This document shows, one piece after another, positions 35,879-44,575 of a stretch of DNA of 64,000 bases; positions within the stretch are counted from its first letter, which is position 1; each line of letters starts with the position of its first letter. Below the pieces are notes generated by a model, which searched no databases, was not told the origin of the DNA, and was given only the letters and a program-made list of their open reading frames with translations. The stretch is from Granulosicoccus sp045110515 (GTDB lineage: Bacteria; Pseudomonadota; Gammaproteobacteria; Granulosicoccales; Granulosicoccaceae). The position numbers and the translations under genes are program-made. The DNA lies in the NCBI GenBank assembly GCA_045110515.1, contig JBGCGD010000005.1:1-64000 (forward strand). Direction: 5' to 3'.

Positions 35879-37230
35879 GGTCTTCTAGCGCCTTGAATGC
35901 GAACCGTGGCACCAGGCCTTAAAGAGAGTAACCCTTCAATAGCGATTGCATCTTCAGGTTCCAGTTCTGCATCGACGAGTACAGACTCAGGGTTACGCTG
36001 AATAACTGTCACAGGCACGCGCGATGCTTTATTTTCCACGATTTTCCAAATGTACGATCCGTTGGAGTCCCATTGAATCGACAAAGGATTAACGGCCGGG
36101 TATTCTTGGCCGGCAAAGCGCAATTGCAGTTCAAATGACATGCCGGGTCGTAGAGAGTCAGAATCGTTGTTTAACGTTGCTTGCACCGGCAGCGTGCGGC
36201 TATCTGTTTCAATTCGGCTGCCAATGCCACTAATAAAGCCATCGTAAGTTTTACTCGGGTCAGCTAGTGCGACTGCTTCGACAGGCTGCTTTATCGACAC
36301 TTGATTGGCGAAACTCTCCGGAACCCAGAACTCTACGATGATAGTGGAGCGGTCATCGATGGTAGAGAGTTCAGTTTGCGTGGTCACGTAGTTACCTTTA
36401 TCGACAGGTACGATTCCGACGATCCCTGAAATAGGCGCAGTGATAGTTCGTCTTGACAGTTTTAATTCGGCTTCACGCAATGCAAGTTCTGCATCGGCCA
36501 ATGTTGCTCTGGCTCTGTCCAGCTCCACACTGGTTGCCGTATTGGACCGAACCAACTTAGCGATCCTGTTAGCATCGTTTGCCGCATCAGCCACGGTACG
36601 TGCAGCGCGGTCTCTAGCAATGAGCTCAGATTCGTTATCGATTTTTGCAAGTACATAGCCACTTTGGACGCGTTGCCCTGACTCGACCAGTACCTCTGTC
36701 AGCATGCCGCTAGATAAAGGCACAACGCTGACTGAGGCCAAAGCGGTTCCGCTGCCGACAGCCTTTAACCGGTCGTTAATTAACGCCATCGTGACGGGGC
36801 GTGTGACGACCAATGGGGGCGGCCTGCCTCCACCGCGTCTTCCACTGCCTTGGGCTGGGCGGCCACTGTTGCCCGCTTGAGCCGGTCGTCCACCACCTTC
36901 ACCAGCTTGGTTGGGTCTTCCGCCTCCGCCGGCTTGATTCGGTCTGCCACCCTCTGAAGCTTGATCGGGTCTTCCACCTTGCGCGTTCTGGCGGCCTTGT
37001 TCACCCTCAGGTGCTCCCTGCGATGAACGTTCGTTTCCTTCTGCAGGCCTACCGCTGCGTGGGGTATCAGGTTGATTGTCCGCCTGCGGGCGTTGCGCAA
37101 CTGAAATGTCGGTATTACCTTGTGAAGGTGCTGGCGGCGTGGAACTAATGTCTTGCGGGGTGCCATTTATCCGAAACCAAAGAACAGCCGCAAGCGCTAC
37201 TACGATACCCAGGCTAGTAAGCTTCCACAT
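35875..37230 (-). CDS. RND periplasmic adaptor (membrane fusion protein) with Gly-Arg-Pro repeat region
   Basis: A 451-residue MFP protein. It has an N-terminal membrane anchor (SLGIVVALAAVLWF), then a long low-complexity segment, then the usual lipoyl, alpha-hairpin, beta-barrel and membrane-proximal domains from about residue 140 (SVVPLSSGMLTEVLVESGQR, RRTITAPISGIVGIV). No lipobox. The insert between anchor and lipoyl domain is about 115 residues, far longer than in standard adaptors, and holds the repeat at residues 85-139. It overlaps the permease gene by 4 nt. Confidence 0.88.
   Translation of the reverse strand: MWKLTSLGIVVALAAVLWFRINGTPQDISSTPPAPSQGNTDISVAQRPQADNQPDTPRSGRPAEGNERSSQGAPEGEQGRQNAQGGRPDQASEGGRPNQAGGGGRPNQAGEGGGRPAQAGNSGRPAQGSGRRGGGRPPPLVVTRPVTMALINDRLKAVGSGTALASVSVVPLSSGMLTEVLVESGQRVQSGYVLAKIDNESELIARDRAARTVADAANDANRIAKLVRSNTATSVELDRARATLADAELALREAELKLSRRTITAPISGIVGIVPVDKGNYVTTQTELSTIDDRSTIIVEFWVPESFANQVSIKQPVEAVALADPSKTYDGFISGIGSRIETDSRTLPVQATLNNDSDSLRPGMSFELQLRFAGQEYPAVNPLSIQWDSNGSYIWKIVENKASRVPVTVIQRNPESVLVDAELEPEDAIAIEGLLSLRPGATVRIQGARRP
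36814..36978 (-). repeat. Coding tandem repeat of GGRPxQA units in the RND adaptor
   Basis: Residues 85-139 of the adaptor form about five imperfect nine-residue units: GGRPDQASE, GGRPNQAGG, GGRPNQAGE, GGRPAQAGN, SGRPAQGSG, ending in a GRRGGGRPPP stretch. The region is Gly/Pro/Arg/Gln-rich and should be disordered. The DNA repeats are near-identical, so copy number may vary between strains. Confidence 0.8.
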
Positions 37231-37488
37231 AATTGATAGCTTTTATGAAATGGTTAGCGATACGAGAGTACGCTTTCGTTGGGCAAAAGCGCAATAGTGA
37301 GGAATGAACTTGCACATTTTTTACGTAGTCGTCTGTGGGACAACAATGACGCCTATTGGTGCCGGTTGCATGCTGTAGTTTAAAAAAAAGCACCGGAATC
37401 TCCCGCCTCAATGTAGATAATGGTGAAAAAGTACCAATTTGCCTCTTTGTAAATTGCCTGTGGCCGTGAAGTCCGTAGACTGTTGTTT

Positions 37489-39867
37489 ATGATTAAAACT
37501 ACAAAAACTGTGTTCGAGTTTCGTAGGCTAAGGCACAGTGGCTTTCTAGTAACTGCCCTTTTTTTCGCATTGTTCAATACTGCGAAGGCGGAGGTAATCA
37601 GTGTCTCGATAGCCGAACTTGACAATGCTATTTACGATATGGAGTACCGATCGGATGCGTTGGCAACACTTGCTCTTAAGCGTATCCAACAATCACTAAA
37701 TGAGGCCAACCTGACTCTTGGGAATGGTGAGATTCTCTACCGGGATACTCAAACCGATCTCGATGTCGATTCTGGCTGTAATCGAACGCAAATCCGTTCC
37801 CTGGATACAACGATAGTGCTGGAGTCGGGGTCCGCGCTATCACTGAGCCTTGAAAATATGTATCAACCCATTCACTTAACGATTGAGTTGGATACAAGAA
37901 TCTCTGTAGCAGGGCGCGCGAAGCAAATAATCGGTTTTCGTTTAGGAAGTTGTCAGGAGTTAGCCAACGATAACTTTGATTTTTCTGCCAGTGGCACTGC
38001 AAAACTGATATTGCAGCTGACGTTGAGTATGAACCCGACTGTTAACACAGATGCACAAACGCTTACGCTTCGTCCCAGTGTTTCTCTCAACGGACAATTA
38101 GACAAACAGAATTTCAACGTCGATGTAGATGATTCATTACTTCAAAGCATCTTAGAAGACTTCTTGGAAGACGAAATTGATGACGCGTTAACGGATTCGC
38201 GAGTTGTGCAAAGCATTGGTGAGTTGGAAAGCGCTCTTATTAAATCGCTGGAAGAAAACTTAACGCAGGGTGCCGTTGTGCTCGAACTGCCCACACCCAC
38301 TGATGACCAAATTACCGCTCTGTATAAATTGCTAACGCCTGAAGGTGATTTCTCGCTCTCGCTTGGCTACCTGCGTACCCATCGGGTTGAACTCTTAGCA
38401 GCACTTGTGTTGGGAGATACGTCTGGCATCAGTCGAGTAACCAGCAATGCCGTGCAGTGTCAGGCTGCAAGTTTTCTGCAAACTCCTATGTTGCATACTC
38501 CTGTGTTTGAGTTGAACAACGCTGGGTGTCAGGCTATACAAATTCCTAATCAGCAGGTAACGGGTGATTTCAATACTATTTATTCCGATGCGCAGTGCCT
38601 CAGCGCTATCAATTATTTCGCAACGGATACCGTGGACTACTGCACACAGGTGTTGGACGCCGAGCGATTAGGCAATGCCGCTTCATTTCCTGAACAACTT
38701 AATCGATGGAGCTTATCGCCCGGAACACGCTTTGATATCGGTGCTTTGTCGTTGGCGGGGAAGTTACAGCCTTTTACGCAGCGAATAAACTATCGGACCG
38801 TCACTACTGATATGGGTGAATGTCAGTTAGAAATGCGCATCCATTCTGCACACCCCACTTCTCAAAGTACTACTTTTAGCACGCCGCAGAGAGCGCTCAT
38901 AGCGTTTCACGGCGGGAGCTGGCAGCGACGTTCTTCGGGTGCGCTGGGGATAGAGGCACTTGCCGCCCAGTTTGTTAACGAGGGCTTCGTTGTATTTGCG
39001 CCTTTTTATCGCCTGATAGGTATGGCGGAAGGTAATGAAGCGTGCAACAACGCAACCTTAGATCAAGTGTTGGACGATGCTCATGAAGCGCTTAGCTGGG
39101 TACAACAGAACGGAGCGGAGTATGGCGTTAGCGCTAAGCCTGTATTATTCGGGCAATCAGCGGGTGGTCATTTAGCTGCGGTGCTAGGGGTAGAACGCCC
39201 CGAGGAAGTTGCCAGCGCTGTTCTGTTTTATGCACCTTCAGATTTTGCAGAGTTTGCACGTCTGATTGTCGAGGGTGAAATCGAAACAGAGACGGGGCAG
39301 GACATTCTGGAGACTGTGGTTGGACAAACTCTGGACACTCTGGATGTGCAGTCGCCGCTGATACAACGCAACTCCTTATCTCCTCGTGTGGTCAATCGTG
39401 AAGGTCTAGCTCCACCGTTTTTTATTCTGCATGGAGTTAAAGATACTGTGTTGCCCGTCAGCCAGTCGGTACGACTGTGCAATGCGTTAGCAGGAAATCC
39501 GGATAGTGGTCCGGCGTCAAATCTGATCGAGTCAACTAATGAATTGAGGCATGTCGTTAGCTGTGGAAGTGACGGGAGTGAGCTGCATCTGATCACCGAA
39601 GGTGAGCATGCATTGGACTTATGCATCGCTGAAGAACTGTGTTTATCAGGGTCTCCTGAGAGCGCTGCGCTGACGGCAGATACCATGAATAAAATGCTCG
39701 AATGGATTCAAGTGGCGAGCCCCGATTCTGGTCAGTTGGCAGATGAGCCTTCGACGGGTTCGTCGGAATCCGTAGGAGGGGGTATCAGTGGTATTGGGTT
39801 ATTATTGTTACTGTTGAAATACGCGTACACGCTTACGGGTATTCGGAGAATTGTCATCCCTGCTTAG
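37489..39867 (+). CDS. Large secreted alpha/beta-hydrolase (esterase-like) with unknown N-terminal domain and C-terminal sorting-like tail
   Basis: About 792 residues from ATG 37489 (a TTG two codons earlier is possible). The signal peptide is FLVTALFFALFNTAKAEV. Residues about 20-270 form a domain I do not recognise: amphipathic beta-strands and helices, with a LILQLTLSMNP strand and an acidic LQSILEDFLEDEIDDAL helix, reminiscent of lipid-binding tube folds. From about 460 comes an alpha/beta hydrolase of the BD-FAE/carboxylesterase type: AFHGGSW oxyanion loop, nucleophile in GQSAGGHLA, Asp in KDTVLPVSQ, His in EGEHALDLC. The end is a Gly/Ser-rich linker, a hydrophobic helix (ISGIGLLLLLLKYAY) and basic residues, GlyGly-CTERM-like. 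Probably exported and membrane- or surface-held. Confidence 0.75.
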   Translation: MIKTTKTVFEFRRLRHSGFLVTALFFALFNTAKAEVISVSIAELDNAIYDMEYRSDALATLALKRIQQSLNEANLTLGNGEILYRDTQTDLDVDSGCNRTQIRSLDTTIVLESGSALSLSLENMYQPIHLTIELDTRISVAGRAKQIIGFRLGSCQELANDNFDFSASGTAKLILQLTLSMNPTVNTDAQTLTLRPSVSLNGQLDKQNFNVDVDDSLLQSILEDFLEDEIDDALTDSRVVQSIGELESALIKSLEENLTQGAVVLELPTPTDDQITALYKLLTPEGDFSLSLGYLRTHRVELLAALVLGDTSGISRVTSNAVQCQAASFLQTPMLHTPVFELNNAGCQAIQIPNQQVTGDFNTIYSDAQCLSAINYFATDTVDYCTQVLDAERLGNAASFPEQLNRWSLSPGTRFDIGALSLAGKLQPFTQRINYRTVTTDMGECQLEMRIHSAHPTSQSTTFSTPQRALIAFHGGSWQRRSSGALGIEALAAQFVNEGFVVFAPFYRLIGMAEGNEACNNATLDQVLDDAHEALSWVQQNGAEYGVSAKPVLFGQSAGGHLAAVLGVERPEEVASAVLFYAPSDFAEFARLIVEGEIETETGQDILETVVGQTLDTLDVQSPLIQRNSLSPRVVNREGLAPPFFILHGVKDTVLPVSQSVRLCNALAGNPDSGPASNLIESTNELRHVVSCGSDGSELHLITEGEHALDLCIAEELCLSGSPESAALTADTMNKMLEWIQVASPDSGQLADEPSTGSSESVGGGISGIGLLLLLLKYAYTLTGIRRIVIPA

Positions 39868-39879
39868 GAAGAAAAAGCT

Positions 39880-40602
39880 ATGTACATCGTTACAGGGGCC
39901 TCCTCAGGTATTGGGCAGGGTATTGCGCTGGAGCTACTCACACGCGGTGAAGTGGTACTGGCTGTTGCCAGGCGTGAGGATGCGTTTACCGCACTAGAAA
40001 ACCATAGCCACAAGCTTATCGGTGTCCAGGCTGATGTGAGTCGTCAGGACGGCATCGAGCGCATTTATCGTGCGGCATCTGGTCAATCCCTGAAAGGCAT
40101 CGTTCATTCTGCTGGTTCATCTATACCTTTGGGAGACTACGCATCGGTTAATCCTGAGAATTTAGTGCACGATATGGCTGTTCATGTGGCAGCGCCCATG
40201 GCATTGAATAATCGATTTTCAAATCAGCTTGAACGAGCGCGAATTGTTTATATCGATTCGTTTTCGGCAAGTGAGCTTAGAGTCGGTTGGTGCGGCTACT
40301 CTATTGTAAAGGCAGCCGCTCAAATGGCTGCCAAGGCCGCTAAGGTCGAACTCGCGCCCGCTGAAATTGTCCGTGTGTTCCCGGGTGGGGTTAGAACTGC
40401 ACTGGTGGAAGCCGTACTGGATTCTGCAAGTGACTCACCCACATCTGTCATATTTAAAACCCTAGATGCTGAAGGCAAACTAGTTCAACCTATAGAGGTA
40501 GGGCGTTTTGTAGCGGACATATTATTGCGTGCAACGGTTGAGCAGTTGGCAGCAAGAGATTTCTGGGATATCGGCAACACGGCTGATAACCCGGTTCGCT
40601 AA
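39880..40602 (+). CDS. Short-chain dehydrogenase/reductase
   Basis: A 240-residue SDR: YIVTGASSGIGQGIA at the N terminus, HSAGSS for the NNAG position, catalytic Ser in YIDSFSASE and Tyr/Lys in GYSIVKAAAQMAAKAA. PGGVRT follows. It starts 12 bp after the esterase stop, so the genes are likely cotranscribed. Substrate unknown. Confidence 0.85.
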   Translation: MYIVTGASSGIGQGIALELLTRGEVVLAVARREDAFTALENHSHKLIGVQADVSRQDGIERIYRAASGQSLKGIVHSAGSSIPLGDYASVNPENLVHDMAVHVAAPMALNNRFSNQLERARIVYIDSFSASELRVGWCGYSIVKAAAQMAAKAAKVELAPAEIVRVFPGGVRTALVEAVLDSASDSPTSVIFKTLDAEGKLVQPIEVGRFVADILLRATVEQLAARDFWDIGNTADNPVR

Positions 40603-40635
40603 GCACAGCGCTAGCAATGCACCTAGAGTGTCTAT

Positions 40636-41799
40636 CTATTTGACTGCTAATTTTCTAGGTGTATTGCATAAACACTCAACACCTGTCTCAGTAATTAAGA
40701 CAGGTTCGGTTACTTCTAAGCCACCGTCGTCGAGCCACAGTGCTGGCATGAAGTGAAACGTCATACCTGCCTGTAATACGGTTTGATCGTTGCTGCGGAA
40801 TGACATGGTTCTCTCACCCCAATCAGGCGGATAAGAAAGCCCGATAGAGTAACCGCAGCGGCTGTCTTTTTCGAAACCTAGCTTATTGAGTGTTGAGTTA
40901 AACGCGTTTGCAATATCAGCACAACGATTTCCAGGCTTGGCTTGTGCTAGTCCTGCCTCAACGGCTTCTAGTACTGCAGCTTCTGCTCGTTTATATTTAT
41001 CGGGTGGTTCACCTAAAAACAATGTGCGCGATTGAGGGCAGTGGTATCGCTTATGAACTCCGGCTATTTCAAAAAATGTACATTCACCGGACTTCATTGG
41101 GCTGTCATCCCAGGTGAGATGTGGTGCTGTCGCATCCATGCCAGAAGGCGTCAAAGGAACAATTGCAGGGTAGTCGCCCCAGGCATCTCCGACTCCCTCG
41201 ATGCCCGCTGAATAAATAGCGGCGACCAATTCATTTTTTCTTAAGCCCGGCTCTGCGCGTTCCAAAATGGTGCGGTGCATATGTTCGACAATGCTCGCAG
41301 CTTTGCGCATATAGTTAATTTCAGCAGGGCTTTTGACGGCACGCTGCCAGTTAACGAGGCCAGTCGCATCGGCAAATTGACTGTCTGGTAAGTGAGAGCT
41401 TAGGCTGGCATGTGCAGCGGCTGAATAGTAGTAGTTATCCATTTCCACACCCACGTTGGATGCTCGCCAGCCGCGCTGTTTTATGAGTGCTGCTAAGGTC
41501 TCCATTGGGTGCTTATCTGGATTTTGAACGTAACTGTCTTCGTAGCCGACAACGTTTTCATCGGCCATGATGACCGTACGCAGAGCACCCAGTGCATCCA
41601 TGCCACGGCCCCACCAAACAGGCTCTCCATCGCTGCTGACGATGACGCACTGGTGCGTATAAAAGGACCAGCCGTCGTATCCGGTTAACCACGCCATATT
41701 CGACGGGTCGGATACGAGGAGAAGGTCTATACCTTTCTCCTGCATCGAATGGCGAGTATTGGCTAAGCGACTCGCATATTCTTCTAAAGAAAAGTTCAT
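40636..41799 (-). CDS. M24-family hydrolase resembling ectoine hydrolase DoeA
   Basis: A 387-residue creatinase/prolidase-fold protein. Segments match what I know of Halomonas DoeA: GIDLLLVSDPSNMAWLTGYD, GWSFYTHQCVIVSS, VGVEMDNYYYSAAAHASL, NWQRAVKSPAEINYMRKAA, IVPLTPSGMDATAPHLTW, and GLSYPPDWGERTMSF, with FHFMPALWLDDGGLEVTE at the end. The N-terminal creatinase domain spans about 10-150 and the pita-bread catalytic domain 160-375. DoeA opens the ectoine ring to N-acetyl-diaminobutyrate. It is the last gene of the ABC operon, 21 bp after the second permease. No doeB/C/D or eut genes lie next to it, so the substrate remains an inference. Confidence 0.75.
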   Translation of the reverse strand: MNFSLEEYASRLANTRHSMQEKGIDLLLVSDPSNMAWLTGYDGWSFYTHQCVIVSSDGEPVWWGRGMDALGALRTVIMADENVVGYEDSYVQNPDKHPMETLAALIKQRGWRASNVGVEMDNYYYSAAAHASLSSHLPDSQFADATGLVNWQRAVKSPAEINYMRKAASIVEHMHRTILERAEPGLRKNELVAAIYSAGIEGVGDAWGDYPAIVPLTPSGMDATAPHLTWDDSPMKSGECTFFEIAGVHKRYHCPQSRTLFLGEPPDKYKRAEAAVLEAVEAGLAQAKPGNRCADIANAFNSTLNKLGFEKDSRCGYSIGLSYPPDWGERTMSFRSNDQTVLQAGMTFHFMPALWLDDGGLEVTEPVLITETGVECLCNTPRKLAVK

Positions 41800-41820
41800 G
41801 GAAGTCCTCTGGCTGGAGTT

Positions 41821-42678
41821 CTAGCTGGGTGAGAGTCCGCGTAGTCGTTCTGAACGTCGTCGAAGCAGTTCTAAGACAGTCAGCAAAATAATAGAGATGG
41901 CGACCATGATCGTTGCAACCGCCAGTATGGTAGGTGAAATTTGTTCACGCAGGCCGGTAAACATTTGCCAAGGGAGGGTCTTCTGCCTAGCGGACCCCAT
42001 AAACAGAACAACAACCACTTCATCGAACGAGGTAATAAAAGCAAACAGTGCACCGGATACAACACCGGGAATAATCAAAGGCATTTGGACTTTGAAAAAC
42101 GTCGTAACCGGGTCTGCTCCAAGGCTTGCAGCTGCTCGCGTTAAAGAACGATCGAAGCCGACCAGTGTGGCTGTGACTGTGATAATGACAAATGGCGTAC
42201 CCAAGGCAGCATGAGCCAGAATAATTCCTATGTACTCACCTTGAAGACCAATACGGCTGTAGAAAAAGAACATGCCGGCAGCGGAAATGATCAATGGAAC
42301 GATCATGGGCGAAATAAGAATAGCCATGATGGTTCGGCGAAAAGGCACGTGGCTTTGAGATAAGCCAATGGCTGCCAAAGTGCCCAATGATGTTGCAATA
42401 AGTGTTGCTGCAGGCGCAATGATAAATGAGTTCTTTAACGCCTTCTGCCAATCAGAGTTTGTAAAGAAATCGTTGTAGTGTTTAAGAGAGTAGCCATCTG
42501 GACTCAGCGCCAGCATCTCAGGTGTAAACGTAAAGAAATCCTGTGCATTAAATGACAGAGGGATGATGATGAGAATTGGGGCTATGAGAAAAAACAATAT
42601 GCCTGCACAAATGACATACCGGAAGGTATAGAACCAAATCCGCTGACCAGTAGTTGCATACGGAGGTAGTGCACTCAT
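41821..42678 (-). CDS. ABC transporter permease, PotC-like
   Basis: A 285-residue inner-membrane permease with six helices. The EAA loop is LTRAAASLGADPVTTFFKVQMPLIIPGVVSG, as in polyamine/opine-type permeases, and GVSPS-like family features follow. It pairs with the PotB-like permease encoded 69 bp upstream. It belongs to the operon potA-potD-potB-potC-doeA (minus strand). Confidence 0.87.
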   Translation of the reverse strand: MSALPPYATTGQRIWFYTFRYVICAGILFFLIAPILIIIPLSFNAQDFFTFTPEMLALSPDGYSLKHYNDFFTNSDWQKALKNSFIIAPAATLIATSLGTLAAIGLSQSHVPFRRTIMAILISPMIVPLIISAAGMFFFYSRIGLQGEYIGIILAHAALGTPFVIITVTATLVGFDRSLTRAAASLGADPVTTFFKVQMPLIIPGVVSGALFAFITSFDEVVVVLFMGSARQKTLPWQMFTGLREQISPTILAVATIMVAISIILLTVLELLRRRSERLRGLSPS

Positions 42679-42747
42679 GACAAACCATCCTGAATAATCA
42701 TTAGAAGAGGTTGAGCGTTCGCGATTATATTGAGTTGCATTAGATTG

Positions 42748-44367
42748 TTATCCCAGCTTGACGTTGTCGATGCCGACAATGCGATCGTAGGTCCAGTACA
42801 GCGCCAATACTAAGGCTAACAATATGGTGCCAAGTGCTGCGGCTAATCCCCAGTTCAATGACGAACTGATGTGATAGGCAATCTGATTAGAGATAAATAC
42901 GCCCTTGGTGCCACCGACCAATGCTGGAGTAATGTAGTAACCGATAGCCAGGATAAAGACCAAAATGGAACCCGCCCCAATACCGGCAATAGTGTTTGGA
43001 AAGTATATTCTCCAGAAGGCGAGAGAATCGCTAGCGCCCATGGATTTTGCGGCTCTCATGTAGCTCGGAGAGATTGTCTTCATGACCGAGTAAAGCGGCA
43101 AAATCATAAACGGCAAGAGTATATGAGTCATCGCAATGATGGTGCCGGTCATGTTGTTGATCATCACTAGTCGGCCATCATCGGAGACAAAACCTATCCA
43201 GACCAGTAGATCGTTGATGACCCCTTGCTGTTGTAACAGTACCTTCCAAGAGCTGGTTCGCACGAGTAGCGATGTCCAGAAGGGAAGCAAAACTAATATA
43301 AGAATCAAGTTGGATGAGCGTACTGAAAGTGTTGCCAACAAATAGGCGATGGGGTAGCCCAATAGAATACAAGCCAGTGTAATGACGATACTCAGAACAA
43401 TGGTGCGTACAAACAGCGTGACGTAGAATCGTTCGTTTGCGGGTTTTTGTTGTACACCGGCTTCGGTTCTTTCTGAATCAACAGCCGCTAAAAAGTAGCT
43501 GTCAGTAAAGGCCGGGGACAGGCGTTTGATGGCTTGCCAGTTCTCAATTTTCATCCAACCTTTTTCAAGGTCGGCGAATTGGCTTTTAAAGTCATCCGTT
43601 GGAAAGTCATTGATCGCATCAGGTACACCTGCGAATAAACTCGCAATCGATGAATCAGAGCTGTTAGCCAGATTATTAAGCGCGCCGTTTTCCATGCCTG
43701 AAAGATCATGAAATAAATTGGCGTAAGTAAATCCATAAGGCACTTGAGTGGAAGGGTCTATATCGTCGCCTTCCTCTGATGCCAGCCACGCTTTCCAATT
43801 ATCAAATGCGATGACTGTTTGTGGAAAACTTTCCGGCCATTGCGCAGAGCTTGTGAGGGTCGCCCATGCGTCAGGGGTGCCCCAGGCCGCATTGAGAGCA
43901 ATAAACGCCTCCTTGGAAGCATCGCTGTCTAGTTTCTTTATTTTTCGGCCGGATTTACGAAAGACGCTGGATATGCCCGGTTGGTCGTAATTGATACGAG
44001 TACCAATCCGCGTATGAATCTTTAGTTCTTGCGCTAGCATCATGTCATCGGCCAGTGCGCTAAAAACGCGTTCACTAGGAACTTCAGCCGACTCAGAATC
44101 CCAATCTTGCAACGCGACTACCGTACCTGGCAGCGTCTTTTCCACAATGGAGTTTTCGACAGAGCGAAACAGCATATCGCCAATCGGGAAAATGAACGTA
44201 ATAAGGACGAAGGCCAACAACGGCAGGATGAGGAAGAGGGCCCTGATTTTTTCGCGCCTTAGCGCTCTACCCAAACTACGTTTGAGAGGCTGCCCGTCTT
44301 TGGTGGTTAACGGTGCGCCTTGGGCAAGCTCGGAGGAATTTGAATCTAGTGCAGTGGATACGGTCAC
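42748..44367 (-). CDS. ABC transporter permease, PotB-like, with large periplasmic insertion
   Basis: A 539-residue permease, nearly twice the roughly 285 residues of E. coli PotB. After the first helix (ALFLILPLLAFVLITFIFPIGD, about 40-60) there is a soluble stretch of about 240 residues with no hydrophobic helix (roughly 70-320). The remaining five helices and the EAA loop (YMRAAKSMGASDSLAFWRIYFP) come after it. The insert should face the periplasm and may contact the binding protein. Members with this insertion occur in marine proteobacteria. It is separated from the binding-protein gene by a 208-bp gap with a strong hairpin. Confidence 0.85.
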   Translation of the reverse strand: MTVSTALDSNSSELAQGAPLTTKDGQPLKRSLGRALRREKIRALFLILPLLAFVLITFIFPIGDMLFRSVENSIVEKTLPGTVVALQDWDSESAEVPSERVFSALADDMMLAQELKIHTRIGTRINYDQPGISSVFRKSGRKIKKLDSDASKEAFIALNAAWGTPDAWATLTSSAQWPESFPQTVIAFDNWKAWLASEEGDDIDPSTQVPYGFTYANLFHDLSGMENGALNNLANSSDSSIASLFAGVPDAINDFPTDDFKSQFADLEKGWMKIENWQAIKRLSPAFTDSYFLAAVDSERTEAGVQQKPANERFYVTLFVRTIVLSIVITLACILLGYPIAYLLATLSVRSSNLILILVLLPFWTSLLVRTSSWKVLLQQQGVINDLLVWIGFVSDDGRLVMINNMTGTIIAMTHILLPFMILPLYSVMKTISPSYMRAAKSMGASDSLAFWRIYFPNTIAGIGAGSILVFILAIGYYITPALVGGTKGVFISNQIAYHISSSLNWGLAAALGTILLALVLALYWTYDRIVGIDNVKLG

Positions 44368-44490
44368 TTAGTGCTCCGGATAACATGCCTAACAATCAAG
44401 TTGCAAAGGTAGCTAACTTCCCCTGAAACCAAAACGTGGACATCGAAAATAAAAATCTGACGGTAGAAGATTACCAGCCTTTAACGCAAA

Positions 44491-44512
44491 CCGGAGCACA
44501 AAAGTGCTCCGG
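44491..44512 (-). other. Intercistronic hairpin after the binding-protein gene
   Basis: CCGGAGCAC-AAAA-GTGCTCCGG is a perfect 9-bp stem with a 4-nt loop, 64 bp beyond the potD-like stop. On the transcribed (minus) strand only a short TTT follows, so it is a weak terminator at best and more likely an mRNA 3'-end stabiliser or partial attenuator. That would give more binding protein than permease. Confidence 0.6.
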
Positions 44513-44575
44513 CAGGTATTACTGCTTCAATATCGTTAATACCTCGTCGATATCAAAGTGATTTATTGCGAAAAC

